Numbered from the stretch's first letter, positions 1 to 6,837 are shown. The stretch is DNA of 64,000 bases from Azospirillum agricola (GCF_017876095.1 NZ_JAGINM010000009.1:1-64000); one strand, 5' to 3'. A program made the numbers and translations. The notes: generated by a model not told the origin, from the sequence alone.

Positions 1-33
1 CCAAACCCAGGGTGGTAGTCTGCCAGATCAGAG

Positions 34-455
34 GTGGCTGGTTATTGGACGCCGATCACCCCTGAAACTGGCCCAGTGTTGCAAGCCGATGCACAGCCAG
101 GGCGCTCGGCATCAAGCAGGAGGTCGCGTACCACTGGGTCCGCCGCGGCTGGTTGCCGACCGTTGAAGTGCCAGGAACGACGGCCGAACGGGGTGGACGG
201 ATCACGGAGGAGGCGCTCGTTTTGTTCCGCCGGGAATACGTTACCGCCCCCGATCTGCGCGGCACTAGGGGGTTGGGCACATCGAAGAAGCTGGCGCTCC
301 AGTTGATCGATATGGGCGCGCGGCCGGTGTCGGGGCCCTCGGTGGACGGCGGGCGCCAGTTCCTGTTCCGACGCACCGAGATCGACGCCCTGCTCGCGCG
401 GCGCCGGAGCGCGGGCCACGGAGCCGAGGACACGGACCAGCGGAAGGGCCGATGA
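34..455 (+). pseudogene. Frameshifted C-terminal remnant of a TniQ/HTH-type transposition accessory protein
   Basis: An open frame begins after a stop at 63-65 and runs to 455. It reads through ALGIKQEVAYHWVRRGWL and then a second helix-turn-helix-like stretch ending in GPSVDGGRQFLFRR. Paired small DNA-binding segments of this kind are found at the C-terminus of TniQ-family proteins of Tn7/Tn5053-type elements; I recall that resemblance and did not compute it. The preceding residues continue better in another frame (34-90), which indicates a frameshift near 85-95. No good start codon or ribosome site precedes the conserved part. It is probably a dead end-piece, and its partner transposition genes would lie left of the window. 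Confidence 0.4.
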
Positions 456-482
456 CGCGGATACGGAAAAGTGAGGACGACG

Positions 483-695
483 ATGCGCTTGAAAGACATC
501 CCCTATGAGCGACTCCCGCTCAACGCCGACATCCACGGCGAGCTTCGCGACCGTATCGACGTGATGGCGATAGCCTTCGACCGGCTCGGCCACACGGACC
601 TCGCCCGCGAGATGGATGCGGTCCGCGCCGCCCTGTACCGCGCCTGGAACGCCGTCGAGGCCAAGCGGCGGGCTGAAGCCGCATCCGGCGTGTGA
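483..695 (+). CDS. Small hypothetical protein (70 aa)
   Basis: The ATG at 483 is preceded by a purine-rich GAGGACGACG, so I prefer it to the in-frame GTG at 471. The product is a charged, probably all-helical 70-residue protein (starts MRLKDIPYERLPL). It has an amphipathic segment around residues 20-60 and no transmembrane segment. I do not recognise a family. It sits between a decayed TniQ-like fragment and another small gene, a setting typical of cargo in an integrated element. Confidence 0.5.
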   Translation: MRLKDIPYERLPLNADIHGELRDRIDVMAIAFDRLGHTDLAREMDAVRAALYRAWNAVEAKRRAEAASGV

Positions 696-742
696 TGCGG
701 ACGAGTGCTGCTGATACCTGAAGATCCCGAATGGAGGCGACA

Positions 743-955
743 ATGACGGCAGAACGGCACGGGGACTTCCTGGTGATGCGCGATCTGGCAGGCTGCCGAC
801 GCGCCCTGCGCGTCACCGACATCTCCGAGGTGCGGGACCACGACGACACGTGCATGGAAGCCGCCGTCGTGACCCGCCGCGGGGAGGCCGTCATCCTGCC
901 CGACGACTTCGATGAGGTGTTCCCGCTTGTGCTGGCACGATGGGATCGGCGGTGA
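743..955 (+). CDS. Small hypothetical protein (70 aa)
   Basis: The start is the ATG at 743, because a clear GGAGG lies at 735-739; the in-frame ATG at 731 lacks such a site. The 70-residue acidic product (starts MTAERHGDFLVMRDLAGC) has alternating hydrophobic residues suggesting a small beta-rich fold, and no membrane segment or known motif. It follows the 483-695 gene in the same direction and may be co-transcribed. The stop is followed at once by a fragment of a helicase gene, so its original downstream partner is lost. Confidence 0.5.
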   Translation: MTAERHGDFLVMRDLAGCRRALRVTDISEVRDHDDTCMEAAVVTRRGEAVILPDDFDEVFPLVLARWDRR

Positions 956-957
956 TC

Positions 958-1107
958 CGACGGCGGACCACACCCTGCTGAAGGCGCATATCCTGGACAA
1001 GAACGATACGGACAATCTGGCGTTGGCCTTTGCGATCACCTGCCACAAGGCCCAGGGCAGTTCGGTTGGGACCGTCGTGATCCCCGTGTACGACTCCAGA
1101 ATCCGGC
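958..1107 (+). pseudogene. C-terminal remnant of a RecD-like superfamily 1 helicase
   Basis: About 50 codons read HILDKNDTDNLALAFAITCH followed by KAQGSSVGTVVIPVY. The AIT-HKAQGS-TVVIP pattern is the motif V/VI region of RecD/RecD2-like ATP-dependent helicases, just before the terminal TA-TR-A segment. Homology stops abruptly at about 1107, with no Walker A domain upstream and no proper start. The piece is a deletion remnant. The nearest in-frame start (912) overlaps the preceding small gene. The match is by memory of the motif. Confidence 0.65.
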
Positions 1108-1109
1108 GC

Positions 1110-1685
1110 CTAGCCCGGTGTGCCTGTTGATGGGGTGAGGATCTCGCCGAGACGATACCGAGGATCCCAAACGTCGACGGGATGGCCGACGCGGACACCG
1201 TCCGGCACGTCACCGAACAGCATCCAGGAATGCCGCTTCAGGACGTTGTCCGGCCACCGCTCGGGGAAGAGGCTGAGCATCCCGGCGTCCACGACAAGCG
1301 CATCGAACGCCTCGATCATCGCATCGGCGTTCACCTGCGCCTCCCCATCGGAAGACCGCGGCCGGACCAAGAAGAGGCCATGCAGGTACGCGTCGCGGTC
1401 GAATGGCATCCATTCGCACGGGCGGTAGCGGAACGTCTGCATGGTGTCGATGCGGAGCGGCGTCCGGATGCCTCGGGCGGCCATGCCGACACAGAGAACA
1501 GGCACGAGGAGGCGATAGCGGTTCCAGAACCAGTCCATCGGCATCCTGTGCCCTAAGAGGGTTGCCGATGGACTGCCATCCCCTGGAATGCCGAGGGCGC
1601 GCATCGCGTCGGCGTCGAACGCTTTCCTGGCTTCGGCCGAAAGCGTCTTCAGGGCGGGGTCGCCGAACGAACATCCCACTTCCAT
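1110..1685 (-). CDS. Hypothetical protein (191 aa)
   Basis: I place the start at the ATG at 1685 (MEVGCSFGDPALKTL), which follows a G-run; a GTG at 1733 would add 16 residues. The protein is soluble, rich in Trp, Arg and Pro, and ends in DPRYRLGEILTPSTGTPG. It has no signal peptide, membrane segment or recognised catalytic motif. It is flanked by remnants on both sides (RecD-like at 958-1107, ACR3-like at 1768-1890), so it may itself be a stranded passenger. Its uninterrupted frame supports a real gene. Confidence 0.45.
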   Translation of the reverse strand: MEVGCSFGDPALKTLSAEARKAFDADAMRALGIPGDGSPSATLLGHRMPMDWFWNRYRLLVPVLCVGMAARGIRTPLRIDTMQTFRYRPCEWMPFDRDAYLHGLFLVRPRSSDGEAQVNADAMIEAFDALVVDAGMLSLFPERWPDNVLKRHSWMLFGDVPDGVRVGHPVDVWDPRYRLGEILTPSTGTPG

Positions 1686-1767
1686 CACAGCCCCCCACAA
1701 CCGGACCGACCGAGGCAATCCCCGGTGCCACACGGTCCAGTGTAGGCCGGTGTGCAGGCGATTAGGT

Positions 1768-1890
1768 TCAGTTCACGTTAAGGGCACCAGCACCTAGCGC
1801 GCCGATGACCATCGCCTGGGCCGGGCCGGAGCGCAGGTCGAACGGGCTGATCGCCACCGCCACCGCGAACTCGAAGACATTCGAGGCACA
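1768..1890 (-). pseudogene. C-terminal remnant of an ACR3-family arsenite efflux pump
   Basis: Read on the minus strand, 1890 to 1768 gives SNVFEFAVAVAIS, then F-LRSGPA-AMVIGALG and a stop. ACR3 permeases have a near-identical stretch in their last transmembrane helices (SNFFELAVAVAISLFGLNSG-A-A-VVG-L), so about 35 codons of such a gene survive. There is no start, the rest of the roughly 350-residue pump is absent, and the VEVPVML continuation is replaced by unrelated residues. An arsenic-resistance segment was probably once part of this region. Confidence 0.55.
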
Positions 1891-1952
1891 GTTCTGAGAG
1901 TTGAGTCTCAGGCAAGAAGTTGGCAAAGTGTCAATTCAAAAGGGAGGTTTGG

Positions 1953-2309
1953 ATGGTTGAGGTTCCTTCGGACAACCCATTAGATGTGCCGGAGATACGT
2001 GCCCCCAACAGGAATATGGAAAAAGGGGAGCTTGGCGAGGCTGCTATCCGGCTGGCATTGCAAAAAGAATACCCAGACTATTATTTTGCTCCAGTGAAAG
2101 ATGACGGGGTCACTGGCCCAGATATCGTGATGGTTCCGTACGATCCATCCAAACCACTCAAAATCATAGAAGTTAAAGCGATTGATAATTCGTCACGCGC
2201 TGGAAATCCAACGCGCTATCTCAAAGATACGCGGGCGGGTAAGCAGGCCAGCAAACAATATAGTAAGGCTTGGGCCAAAAAAGTAATTGAGGGCAGGAGA
2301 AGCGAATGA
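1953..2309 (+). CDS. PD-(D/E)XK-type nuclease, toxin-like (118 aa)
   Basis: The ATG at 1953 is preceded by AGGGAGG (1941-1947) with five-base spacing, so it is preferred over a TTG at 1920. The 118-residue protein has the layout of a restriction-endonuclease-like nuclease: GELGEA (Glu29), GPDIV (Asp57) and IIEVKA (Glu73, Lys75). It ends in a Lys-rich segment (K-T-GKQASKQYSKAW) like those of polymorphic-toxin nuclease domains. That class cuts DNA or RNA. The gene is far more AT-rich than its surroundings, suggesting recent acquisition. It overlaps the next small gene by ATGA, as toxin-immunity pairs often do. A DNA-processing enzyme rather than a toxin is also possible. Confidence 0.55.
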   Translation: MVEVPSDNPLDVPEIRAPNRNMEKGELGEAAIRLALQKEYPDYYFAPVKDDGVTGPDIVMVPYDPSKPLKIIEVKAIDNSSRAGNPTRYLKDTRAGKQASKQYSKAWAKKVIEGRRSE

Positions 2310-2521
2310 AAAAACCTAAAACAGCGAGGGATACGGCTAAGCTCATACTGAGCACGCCAGATGTAAAAATTCAGAACAGCATGGTTATACTTGACCCTGT
2401 TACAGGGGTGATGCGCGAGTATTTCTTAAATGACGAGGCCACAAAAACTGTTGGCAGACCAAAAGACCTTCTTGACTTCCCGGAGTCTCGGCCTTTTGTA
2501 AAGCAAATTTTCAAGAAATAA
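2306..2521 (+). CDS. Small protein, candidate immunity/antitoxin of the 1953-2309 nuclease
   Basis: A 71-residue Lys-rich protein starts at the ATG inside the stop of the nuclease gene (ATGA overlap), so translation is probably coupled. It has no recognised domain. The middle (SMVILDPVTGVMREYFLNDE) suggests a small beta-sheet, and the protein is basic overall. Position, size and matching AT-rich composition suggest a neutralising partner for the upstream nuclease. This is inference from gene order only; no family match is claimed. Confidence 0.5.
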   Translation: MKKPKTARDTAKLILSTPDVKIQNSMVILDPVTGVMREYFLNDEATKTVGRPKDLLDFPESRPFVKQIFKK

Positions 2522-2602
2522 GGGTGACAAATTCCTTTATTTTTGCGAACACCCGGCTGGGCGTTAAGGCTTTTGACCAGGGGCACTGCGCGTCACTGAC
2601 GG

Positions 2603-3202
2603 CTACTGAGACGACGTGACCTGCACACCGCCGACCGCCCGAAACCGCGGCTCGGGAAACCCGAGCTTCCCAACCATCGACTGGCCGAGAAATCCGAGGG
2701 GGCAGGCGGCCAGTCCCAGCCATTCCGCGCAGAGGCAAAGCGTCGCGGTCAGGCAGCCGGAGTCCCGAAGCACCAACGTCCCCGCGTGTTCGTAGGCGGC
2801 GTCCGCCTTGTCCATATCGGCCAGCAGGCGAAGCGTGCATCCGCGTGTCGCGCCGACCACGGCGGTGAGGGCAGCGGCGTTCGCGGAGGCGACATGACCG
2901 CTGTCCACGTCGAGCGTCCGGAACGCATGCTCGCGCGGATCGTAGAGGAACACGCCGTCGGCGGACTCCGGGATGCACACGATGGAGATGGGATGCAGCG
3001 CCCCGGCGGACGGTACCGCGCGCCATTCCACCGGCAGTCCCGCCCGACCCTCCGGGGCATGTCCCTTGGTCGCCACCGCGTGCCAGAGGAGTTCGGCGAC
3101 GCGATCGAGTTCCACCGCCCCGCCGACGGCGGATCGCCTCGACCGCAGCACGTCGATGAAACCGCGCGGTGCCGGATCGGCGGGGATCGGCAGCATCTCC
3201 AC
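2603..3202 (-). CDS. SagB-like nitroreductase-family flavoprotein (199 aa)
   Basis: The protein carries nitroreductase/SagB features: an Arg-rich entry (RSRRSAVGG) for FMN phosphate, LLWHAV, the signature PSAGALHPI, and a hydrophobic ATLCLCAEWLGL helix. Family members are FMN-dependent oxidoreductases; SagB-type members oxidise azolines in peptide toxins, others reduce nitro groups or quinones. The start is uncertain: GTG 3202 is chosen because it closely precedes the conserved domain, with ATG 3196 as the alternative. It is the last gene of the operon, 61 bases after the QueC-like stop. Substrate unknown; with a deazapurine enzyme upstream, a redox step on a modified base or protein is a reasonable guess. 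Confidence 0.75.
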   Translation of the reverse strand: MEMLPIPADPAPRGFIDVLRSRRSAVGGAVELDRVAELLWHAVATKGHAPEGRAGLPVEWRAVPSAGALHPISIVCIPESADGVFLYDPREHAFRTLDVDSGHVASANAAALTAVVGATRGCTLRLLADMDKADAAYEHAGTLVLRDSGCLTATLCLCAEWLGLAACPLGFLGQSMVGKLGFPEPRFRAVGGVQVTSSQ

Positions 3203-3263
3203 GCCGGTGCCGCGCGGTTGGAAGGGTGCCCATGGCAGCGGAACCGCGCGCGGCTGCGGCTCG

Positions 3264-3857
3264 TCAGTAGGGATCCAAGCCAAGGGCTTCCCACGTCCGG
3301 TAATGTTTGACGCATCCGCGGCAGCTTCCGCAGGCGAGGTTGCCGACGTGGCAGGAATGGGCCCACGCCAGGACCTCCCTGGGGATGCCGGACGCACGGA
3401 CCAGTTCCGCCGCGTCCATCCCGATGGCGGGGGCGGACACCGTGATGCCGCCTTCCTGGAGGGACATGAGCCGGGAGATGGCGTCGACGAACTCAGGCCG
3501 CCCGTCGGCGTGCGCACCGTCGGTGACCAGGGCGCCGATCATCAGGTGCGTCACGCCGATCCGCACGGCCGCCATTCCCGCGAGTGTGAGGATCAACTGG
3601 TTGCGGAACGGCCACCATTCCGGCACCGGCGCCACCGCGGCCGGTGCCGTGCCCGCCATATCGCCCGACCCCAGCGCGGAGCAGTCCGCGCGCACCACCT
3701 CGTGCCGGATGCCCATGGCTTGGCAGGCGGCCGCGCTGGCGGTGATCTCGGCCTGCGCCGGACGTTGGCCGTAGTCCACCGTGATGGCGACCTCCGGACG
3801 CTTCCACCACGCGATGGAAACGGAGTCCATTCCGCCCGAAAGAAGGAGCCCGATCAT
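3264..3857 (-). CDS. QueC-like 7-cyano-7-deazaguanine synthase family protein
   Basis: The 197-residue protein begins with the PP-loop LLLSGGMDS (residues 4-12) that adenylates substrates. It ends with a four-cysteine zinc site at Cys169, Cys176, Cys179 and Cys182 (CH-GNLACGSCRGC), both QueC hallmarks. Housekeeping QueC converts 7-carboxy-7-deazaguanine to preQ0. Divergent QueC proteins serve in defence (QatC; the Cap9 protein of type IV CBASS, reported to attach a deazaguanine to a protein N-terminus). It is slightly shorter than typical QueC and lies in accessory DNA among nucleotide enzymes, so a non-queuosine role is likely. Its ATG overlaps the stop of the kinase-transferase gene (ATGA), with GGAGG upstream. 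Confidence 0.8.
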   Translation of the reverse strand: MIGLLLSGGMDSVSIAWWKRPEVAITVDYGQRPAQAEITASAAACQAMGIRHEVVRADCSALGSGDMAGTAPAAVAPVPEWWPFRNQLILTLAGMAAVRIGVTHLMIGALVTDGAHADGRPEFVDAISRLMSLQEGGITVSAPAIGMDAAELVRASGIPREVLAWAHSCHVGNLACGSCRGCVKHYRTWEALGLDPY

Positions 3858-5053
3858 GACACCGGCAACCTCCACACCGCGCGGTAGACCGCCGACGTGT
3901 AGTCATCCACCACCTCGCATCCGGTCCCGACCACCATTTTCAGGTCCTCCGGCTTGACGTTCTCGGCGAACGCCACCACCGGGATGCCGAGCTTCACCGC
4001 GTAGCCGACCTCGAAGACCGTGCCGGGATCCATACCGTTCAGGATCGCGAACACCACATCGCTGGCCTCCAGGCCCTCGATGTCGGCGGGGGCGACGACT
4101 TCGGCCCGACCTGGGCCGACCGCGTGTACGGGGGAGAAAACCTTCGCCCCCATGTCCAGCAGGACGGCGCGCGTCTCCTCGACCAGCCAACGCTGCGCCA
4201 GATCAAAGAACGGCCCGGCCAGGTAGATCGTCCCCTTCCCGGGCGTCACCGGCGGGTCCGGCAGCGCGGCCAGGTCGGCGGGCTGCCGGATCGGCAGCGT
4301 CCGACGGTTGCAGTAGTCGGCGGTGGCACGGGACGCGAGATCCGCGGCCTGGACGGGGTCCATTCCTTGGACGCCCCATAGGGCGGCGAAAGTGGCCGAG
4401 AACACGTCGCCCGAGCCGATCTTCCAAACGTATTCGGTGCTGTAGACAGGGACGGTTGCCGTTCCGCCCGGCCAAGCCACGAACGCGCCGTGCCCGCCCA
4501 TCTTCAGGACGACAACCTCGGCGTTCTCGGTCCGCATCAACCGCTTCGCCACCTCGTCCGGCTCGTCGGTGCCGACCATCGACATGGCTTCGTAGCGGTT
4601 AAGCACGACCGCCAGCCGGTTCGCCTTGGAACCGTTCTCCGAGAACGGCTTCGCGCCGAACGCGGACTGCGGGTCGTGCACGGCGACCTGGGCATCGACC
4701 ACCGCGTCCCCTTCGAGCATGCCGTAGCGCAGGACGACATCGCCTCGCACCAGCAAGGGGGCGTGCGTCACGATCCGGCCCGGAGACGGTCGGATGACGG
4801 GGGTCGCCAGGGGATGGAGGTAGGAAAAGGACACCGGGTGCTGCGCGTCGCGCGCGTCGAGGGTGAACCCGAAGCGCGCCGCCAAGTCGTCGGCGTCCAC
4901 CCGCAAGCTGGCGTCGACATATGCCACGAGCGTCGTCGGCACCAGCGACGACACCGCGGCGGCGGCTCGGCCGCCGGACCCGAACACTTCGTTCCAGAGC
5001 GGTTGTATGCACTTCTCGGCATACAGCCCTCCGACGACGGTCAGGGAACCCAT
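3854..5053 (-). CDS. PfkB-family kinase fused to a nucleoside 2-deoxyribosyltransferase (399 aa)
   Basis: Residues 1 to about 255 look like a compact PfkB/ribokinase fold: VVGG near the start, VVVLKMGGHGAF (181-191) and the anion-hole signature GSGDVFSA (213-220, catalytic Asp216). Residues 274-399 match nucleoside deoxyribosyltransferases: IYLAGPFF (276-283) and DPGTVFEVGYA (342-352), where Glu348 aligns with the nucleophile. The first half would phosphorylate a sugar or nucleoside; the second swaps or hydrolyses nucleobases. The start ATG shares a base with the upstream stop (TGATG). The domain pairing and the QueC and glycosylase neighbours suggest handling of a modified nucleoside. Strong on folds, weak on substrate. 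Confidence 0.8.
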   Translation of the reverse strand: MGSLTVVGGLYAEKCIQPLWNEVFGSGGRAAAAVSSLVPTTLVAYVDASLRVDADDLAARFGFTLDARDAQHPVSFSYLHPLATPVIRPSPGRIVTHAPLLVRGDVVLRYGMLEGDAVVDAQVAVHDPQSAFGAKPFSENGSKANRLAVVLNRYEAMSMVGTDEPDEVAKRLMRTENAEVVVLKMGGHGAFVAWPGGTATVPVYSTEYVWKIGSGDVFSATFAALWGVQGMDPVQAADLASRATADYCNRRTLPIRQPADLAALPDPPVTPGKGTIYLAGPFFDLAQRWLVEETRAVLLDMGAKVFSPVHAVGPGRAEVVAPADIEGLEASDVVFAILNGMDPGTVFEVGYAVKLGIPVVAFAENVKPEDLKMVVGTGCEVVDDYTSAVYRAVWRLPVS

Positions 5054-5391
5054 CAGATGGGTTCCACCCGGACTTCGTAGGCGCCGCCCGCGATCCTGAC
5101 GATCACAGCACGGTAGGCGACACCGTGGTTTGTGATGCAGCCGATGACGTCGAGATACCCGCGGAACGTCAGGGAACCGGCGGCTCGCCCGCCGACACCG
5201 ACCACCAGCACCGGCCTGGAACCGGAGGTGGCCACCCAAACGTCCAGAATGCTCCCGACCGTCAGCGTGGCGAGGATCGCCGGGTTCGGGCTGTTGATCG
5301 GACCTTGCCTTACGGTCAGGCAGGGATCGGGTTGTCCATCGCCTCCGCCGCCGAAGTCGCCATCCCCTCGTCCTCCCCCGCTTCCCGACAT
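5053..5391 (-). CDS. Small Gly-rich protein of the glycosylase-QueC operon (112 aa)
   Basis: The ATG at 5391 has GGGAG eight bases upstream and lies inside the end of the glycosylase gene (76-bp overlap). The stop overlaps the kinase-transferase start (TGATG). The first 20 residues are nearly all Gly, Ser, Asp and Arg and likely disordered; residues 35-112 alternate hydrophobic and polar residues in a probable small beta-barrel (LTVGSILDVWVATSG, then TFRGYLDVIGC). I recognise no family. The overlaps on both sides argue strongly for a real, co-translated gene. Possible roles are a carrier, a target of modification or a scaffold. Confidence 0.6.
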   Translation of the reverse strand: MSGSGGGRGDGDFGGGGDGQPDPCLTVRQGPINSPNPAILATLTVGSILDVWVATSGSRPVLVVGVGGRAAGSLTFRGYLDVIGCITNHGVAYRAVIVRIAGGAYEVRVEPI

Positions 5392-6194
5392 CGCGTCTGC
5401 TCCCTCCGTGGACGGTGTTTAACGTCCTGAAGCACGGAACCGGGGTCAACAAGAAAGTTGAGAAAGCTCGTGGATATCCTCCTCATTGTATCCCACATCA
5501 CCGCATCCATGACGGATGCGCGTGCATGGGCTCGCATGCAAAACTGGAGGAAACGCTGCTCAAGCTCGGCATATCTCCGGGCTGGGTCCGCGTTCTCGGG
5601 AAACACGCCCATCACCCGGCAGGCCCGGACGACGTGGACGTCGAGGATGGCGACCTTGTCGCTGCCCCGCCGGTTGCGCACGATCCACGAGGCGGTCTTC
5701 GGACCGATCCCCGGCAGGGCCAACAGCGCATCCCGGAACCCCACGTCGTCAAGGGCCGACTCGTTCACGCCGTGTAGACCGCGGAGCGCTGCCGCGAGGT
5801 AGGACGACCGTTGGCGGGCGAACCTGTAGCGGACCGCGCGCCCTTTCACGGTCAAGGGGGCCGACAGCAGGCGCAGGAGATCGTCCTCCGGCAAAACCTC
5901 ATCGGGGGCTTCCCGAAGTTCGTCGCGAACCCGGGCGAATGCCGCGAGACCGACTTCGGCGGGAAGGCCATGACCGCCGAGGATGCAGGCGGACACCTCC
6001 TCGGCCAGGGTGCCGCCGAGCCGGAAGCCGTGGTCGGGAACCTCGCCCTCCATCCAGGCGGCGGCCGACCAGAAGGCGGGGGTCAGGGGATGCTCGTGGC
6101 GGCCCCACCTCACGCCGGGCAGCAGCCACTCGTCCGGGTCGGGCAAGTCGAGGAACCTGTACCCATCGCCGAACGACGCGATCACCTGTTGCAT
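5316..6194 (-). CDS. OGG-like HhH-GPD DNA glycosylase/lyase (292 aa)
   Basis: The core reads LLALPGIGPKTASWIVRN (residues 157-174) and VAILDVHVVRA (181-191). This is the helix-hairpin-helix-GPD signature with the Lys (Lys166) and Asp (Asp185) used by bifunctional 8-oxoguanine glycosylases. Such enzymes flip out a damaged or modified base, cleave the glycosidic bond and can nick the strand. I start at ATG 6194, with GGAAGG upstream; a TTG at 6251 would add 19 residues covering the operator. It is the first gene of a five-gene operon ending at 2603. OGG-like genes also accompany type IV CBASS. The substrate is unknown and could be a deazapurine made by the neighbours. Confidence 0.8.
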   Translation of the reverse strand: MQQVIASFGDGYRFLDLPDPDEWLLPGVRWGRHEHPLTPAFWSAAAWMEGEVPDHGFRLGGTLAEEVSACILGGHGLPAEVGLAAFARVRDELREAPDEVLPEDDLLRLLSAPLTVKGRAVRYRFARQRSSYLAAALRGLHGVNESALDDVGFRDALLALPGIGPKTASWIVRNRRGSDKVAILDVHVVRACRVMGVFPENADPARRYAELEQRFLQFCMRAHARASVMDAVMWDTMRRISTSFLNFLVDPGSVLQDVKHRPRREQTRCREAGEDEGMATSAAEAMDNPIPA

Positions 6195-6200
6195 GGCCGC

Positions 6201-6225
6201 CTTCCATATGGAATCCATATGGAAG
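6201..6225. promoter_or_regulatory. Perfect 25-bp palindromic operator between divergent XRE gene and operon
   Basis: Two 12-bp arms (CTTCCATATGGA and its exact complement) flank a central A at 6213. The site lies 7 bp upstream of the glycosylase start and 26 bp upstream of the XRE-type repressor start. A TTGACA reads on the minus strand at 6251-6246 and would place the operon promoter over the palindrome. Perfect symmetry and position suggest autoregulation by the divergent repressor and shared control of the operon. Confidence 0.7.
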
Positions 6226-6250
6226 ATGCAATTCGGCGACTCGCGTGTCA

Positions 6251-6559
6251 ATGACCGGTGACGATCTCCTGAAGGCGGTGAACGAACGCATGGCGCAGCT
6301 GCGCCTGCGCCAGGAGGATGTCGCCGCGGCGTGCGGATGCACCCAAGGACACCTCAGCAAGGTTCTGAAACATAAGGTGAAATTGGCCCGGAAGACCGAG
6401 GTGGCGCTGCGCGGTTGGCTGGGGAGCGCCGACGGCGGTGACGGCACCGACGACGCTCGGGAAGTCCGGGAGTTGGTGGACCGTCTTGTTCAGGGACCCG
6501 CCGAACGGCGCATACGGATTATGCAATTGCTGCGGATCATCGACGGCATGGCGAGGTGA
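6251..6559 (+). CDS. XRE-type helix-turn-helix repressor (102 aa)
   Basis: Residues 5-60 form a Cro/CI-like helix-turn-helix (LLKAVNERMAQLRLRQEDVA, then ACGCTQGHLSKVLKHK). Residues 70-102 form an amphipathic helix that may dimerise it. The ATG at 6251 has no clear ribosome site, so the message may be leaderless or poorly translated. It is divergent from the glycosylase operon, and the perfect palindrome between them is its probable operator. It likely keeps the operon off until triggered; the trigger is unknown. Confidence 0.7.
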   Translation: MTGDDLLKAVNERMAQLRLRQEDVAAACGCTQGHLSKVLKHKVKLARKTEVALRGWLGSADGGDGTDDAREVRELVDRLVQGPAERRIRIMQLLRIIDGMAR

Positions 6560-6796
6560 CCGGCTTCCGTGACGGAACCCGGCGGGAGCCGGACGAACAC
6601 ATCCCAGCCACTCCCCAGCCGATAACGAAGCCCCCCGGATGAGCCGTCGGCGGATGATGGCACGCGGACAGGCTTCCGCGACCGTCCTGAAACACATGCC
6701 GGGCCCCGGGCCGGGGGAAACCTACCGTTGGGTGCTGAATCCCACCGGGGCGGGCTGCCCCATACTGATCCCGGAGGGATGCCCTCCAGCGGAATG

Positions 6797-6831
6797 GGCG
6801 GGCACCCCGTCCTTGGGACGGGGTGCCCGCC
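6797..6831 (-). terminator. Strong hairpin, probable terminator of the 7964-6838 transcription unit
   Basis: A perfect 16-bp inverted repeat (arms 6797-6812 and 6816-6831, loop TTG) lies seven bases beyond the stop at 6838. There is no U-run after it on the minus strand, so it may terminate with help or simply protect the 3' end. It also lies downstream of the XRE gene, in the plus direction. Confidence 0.6.
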
Positions 6832-6837
6832 GGTCCT

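Noticed and set aside
420..430. GGAGCCGAGGA matches the tRNA-Ala 3' region (22664-22674), a possible left att site
   Set aside because: Only 11 bp match and the identity stops at once (ACACGG versus GGATCG). This is too short for an attachment repeat in GC-rich DNA.
3264..3857. Calling the QueC-like gene housekeeping queC for queuosine
   Set aside because: queD, queE and queF are absent; it lies in accessory DNA within an operon of unrelated nucleotide enzymes under a repressor.
2603..6559. Calling the operon a standard type IV CBASS
   Set aside because: No CD-NTase, TGT or recognised CBASS effector is encoded in the operon or the flanking genes that I can read, so only the QueC and OGG components match.
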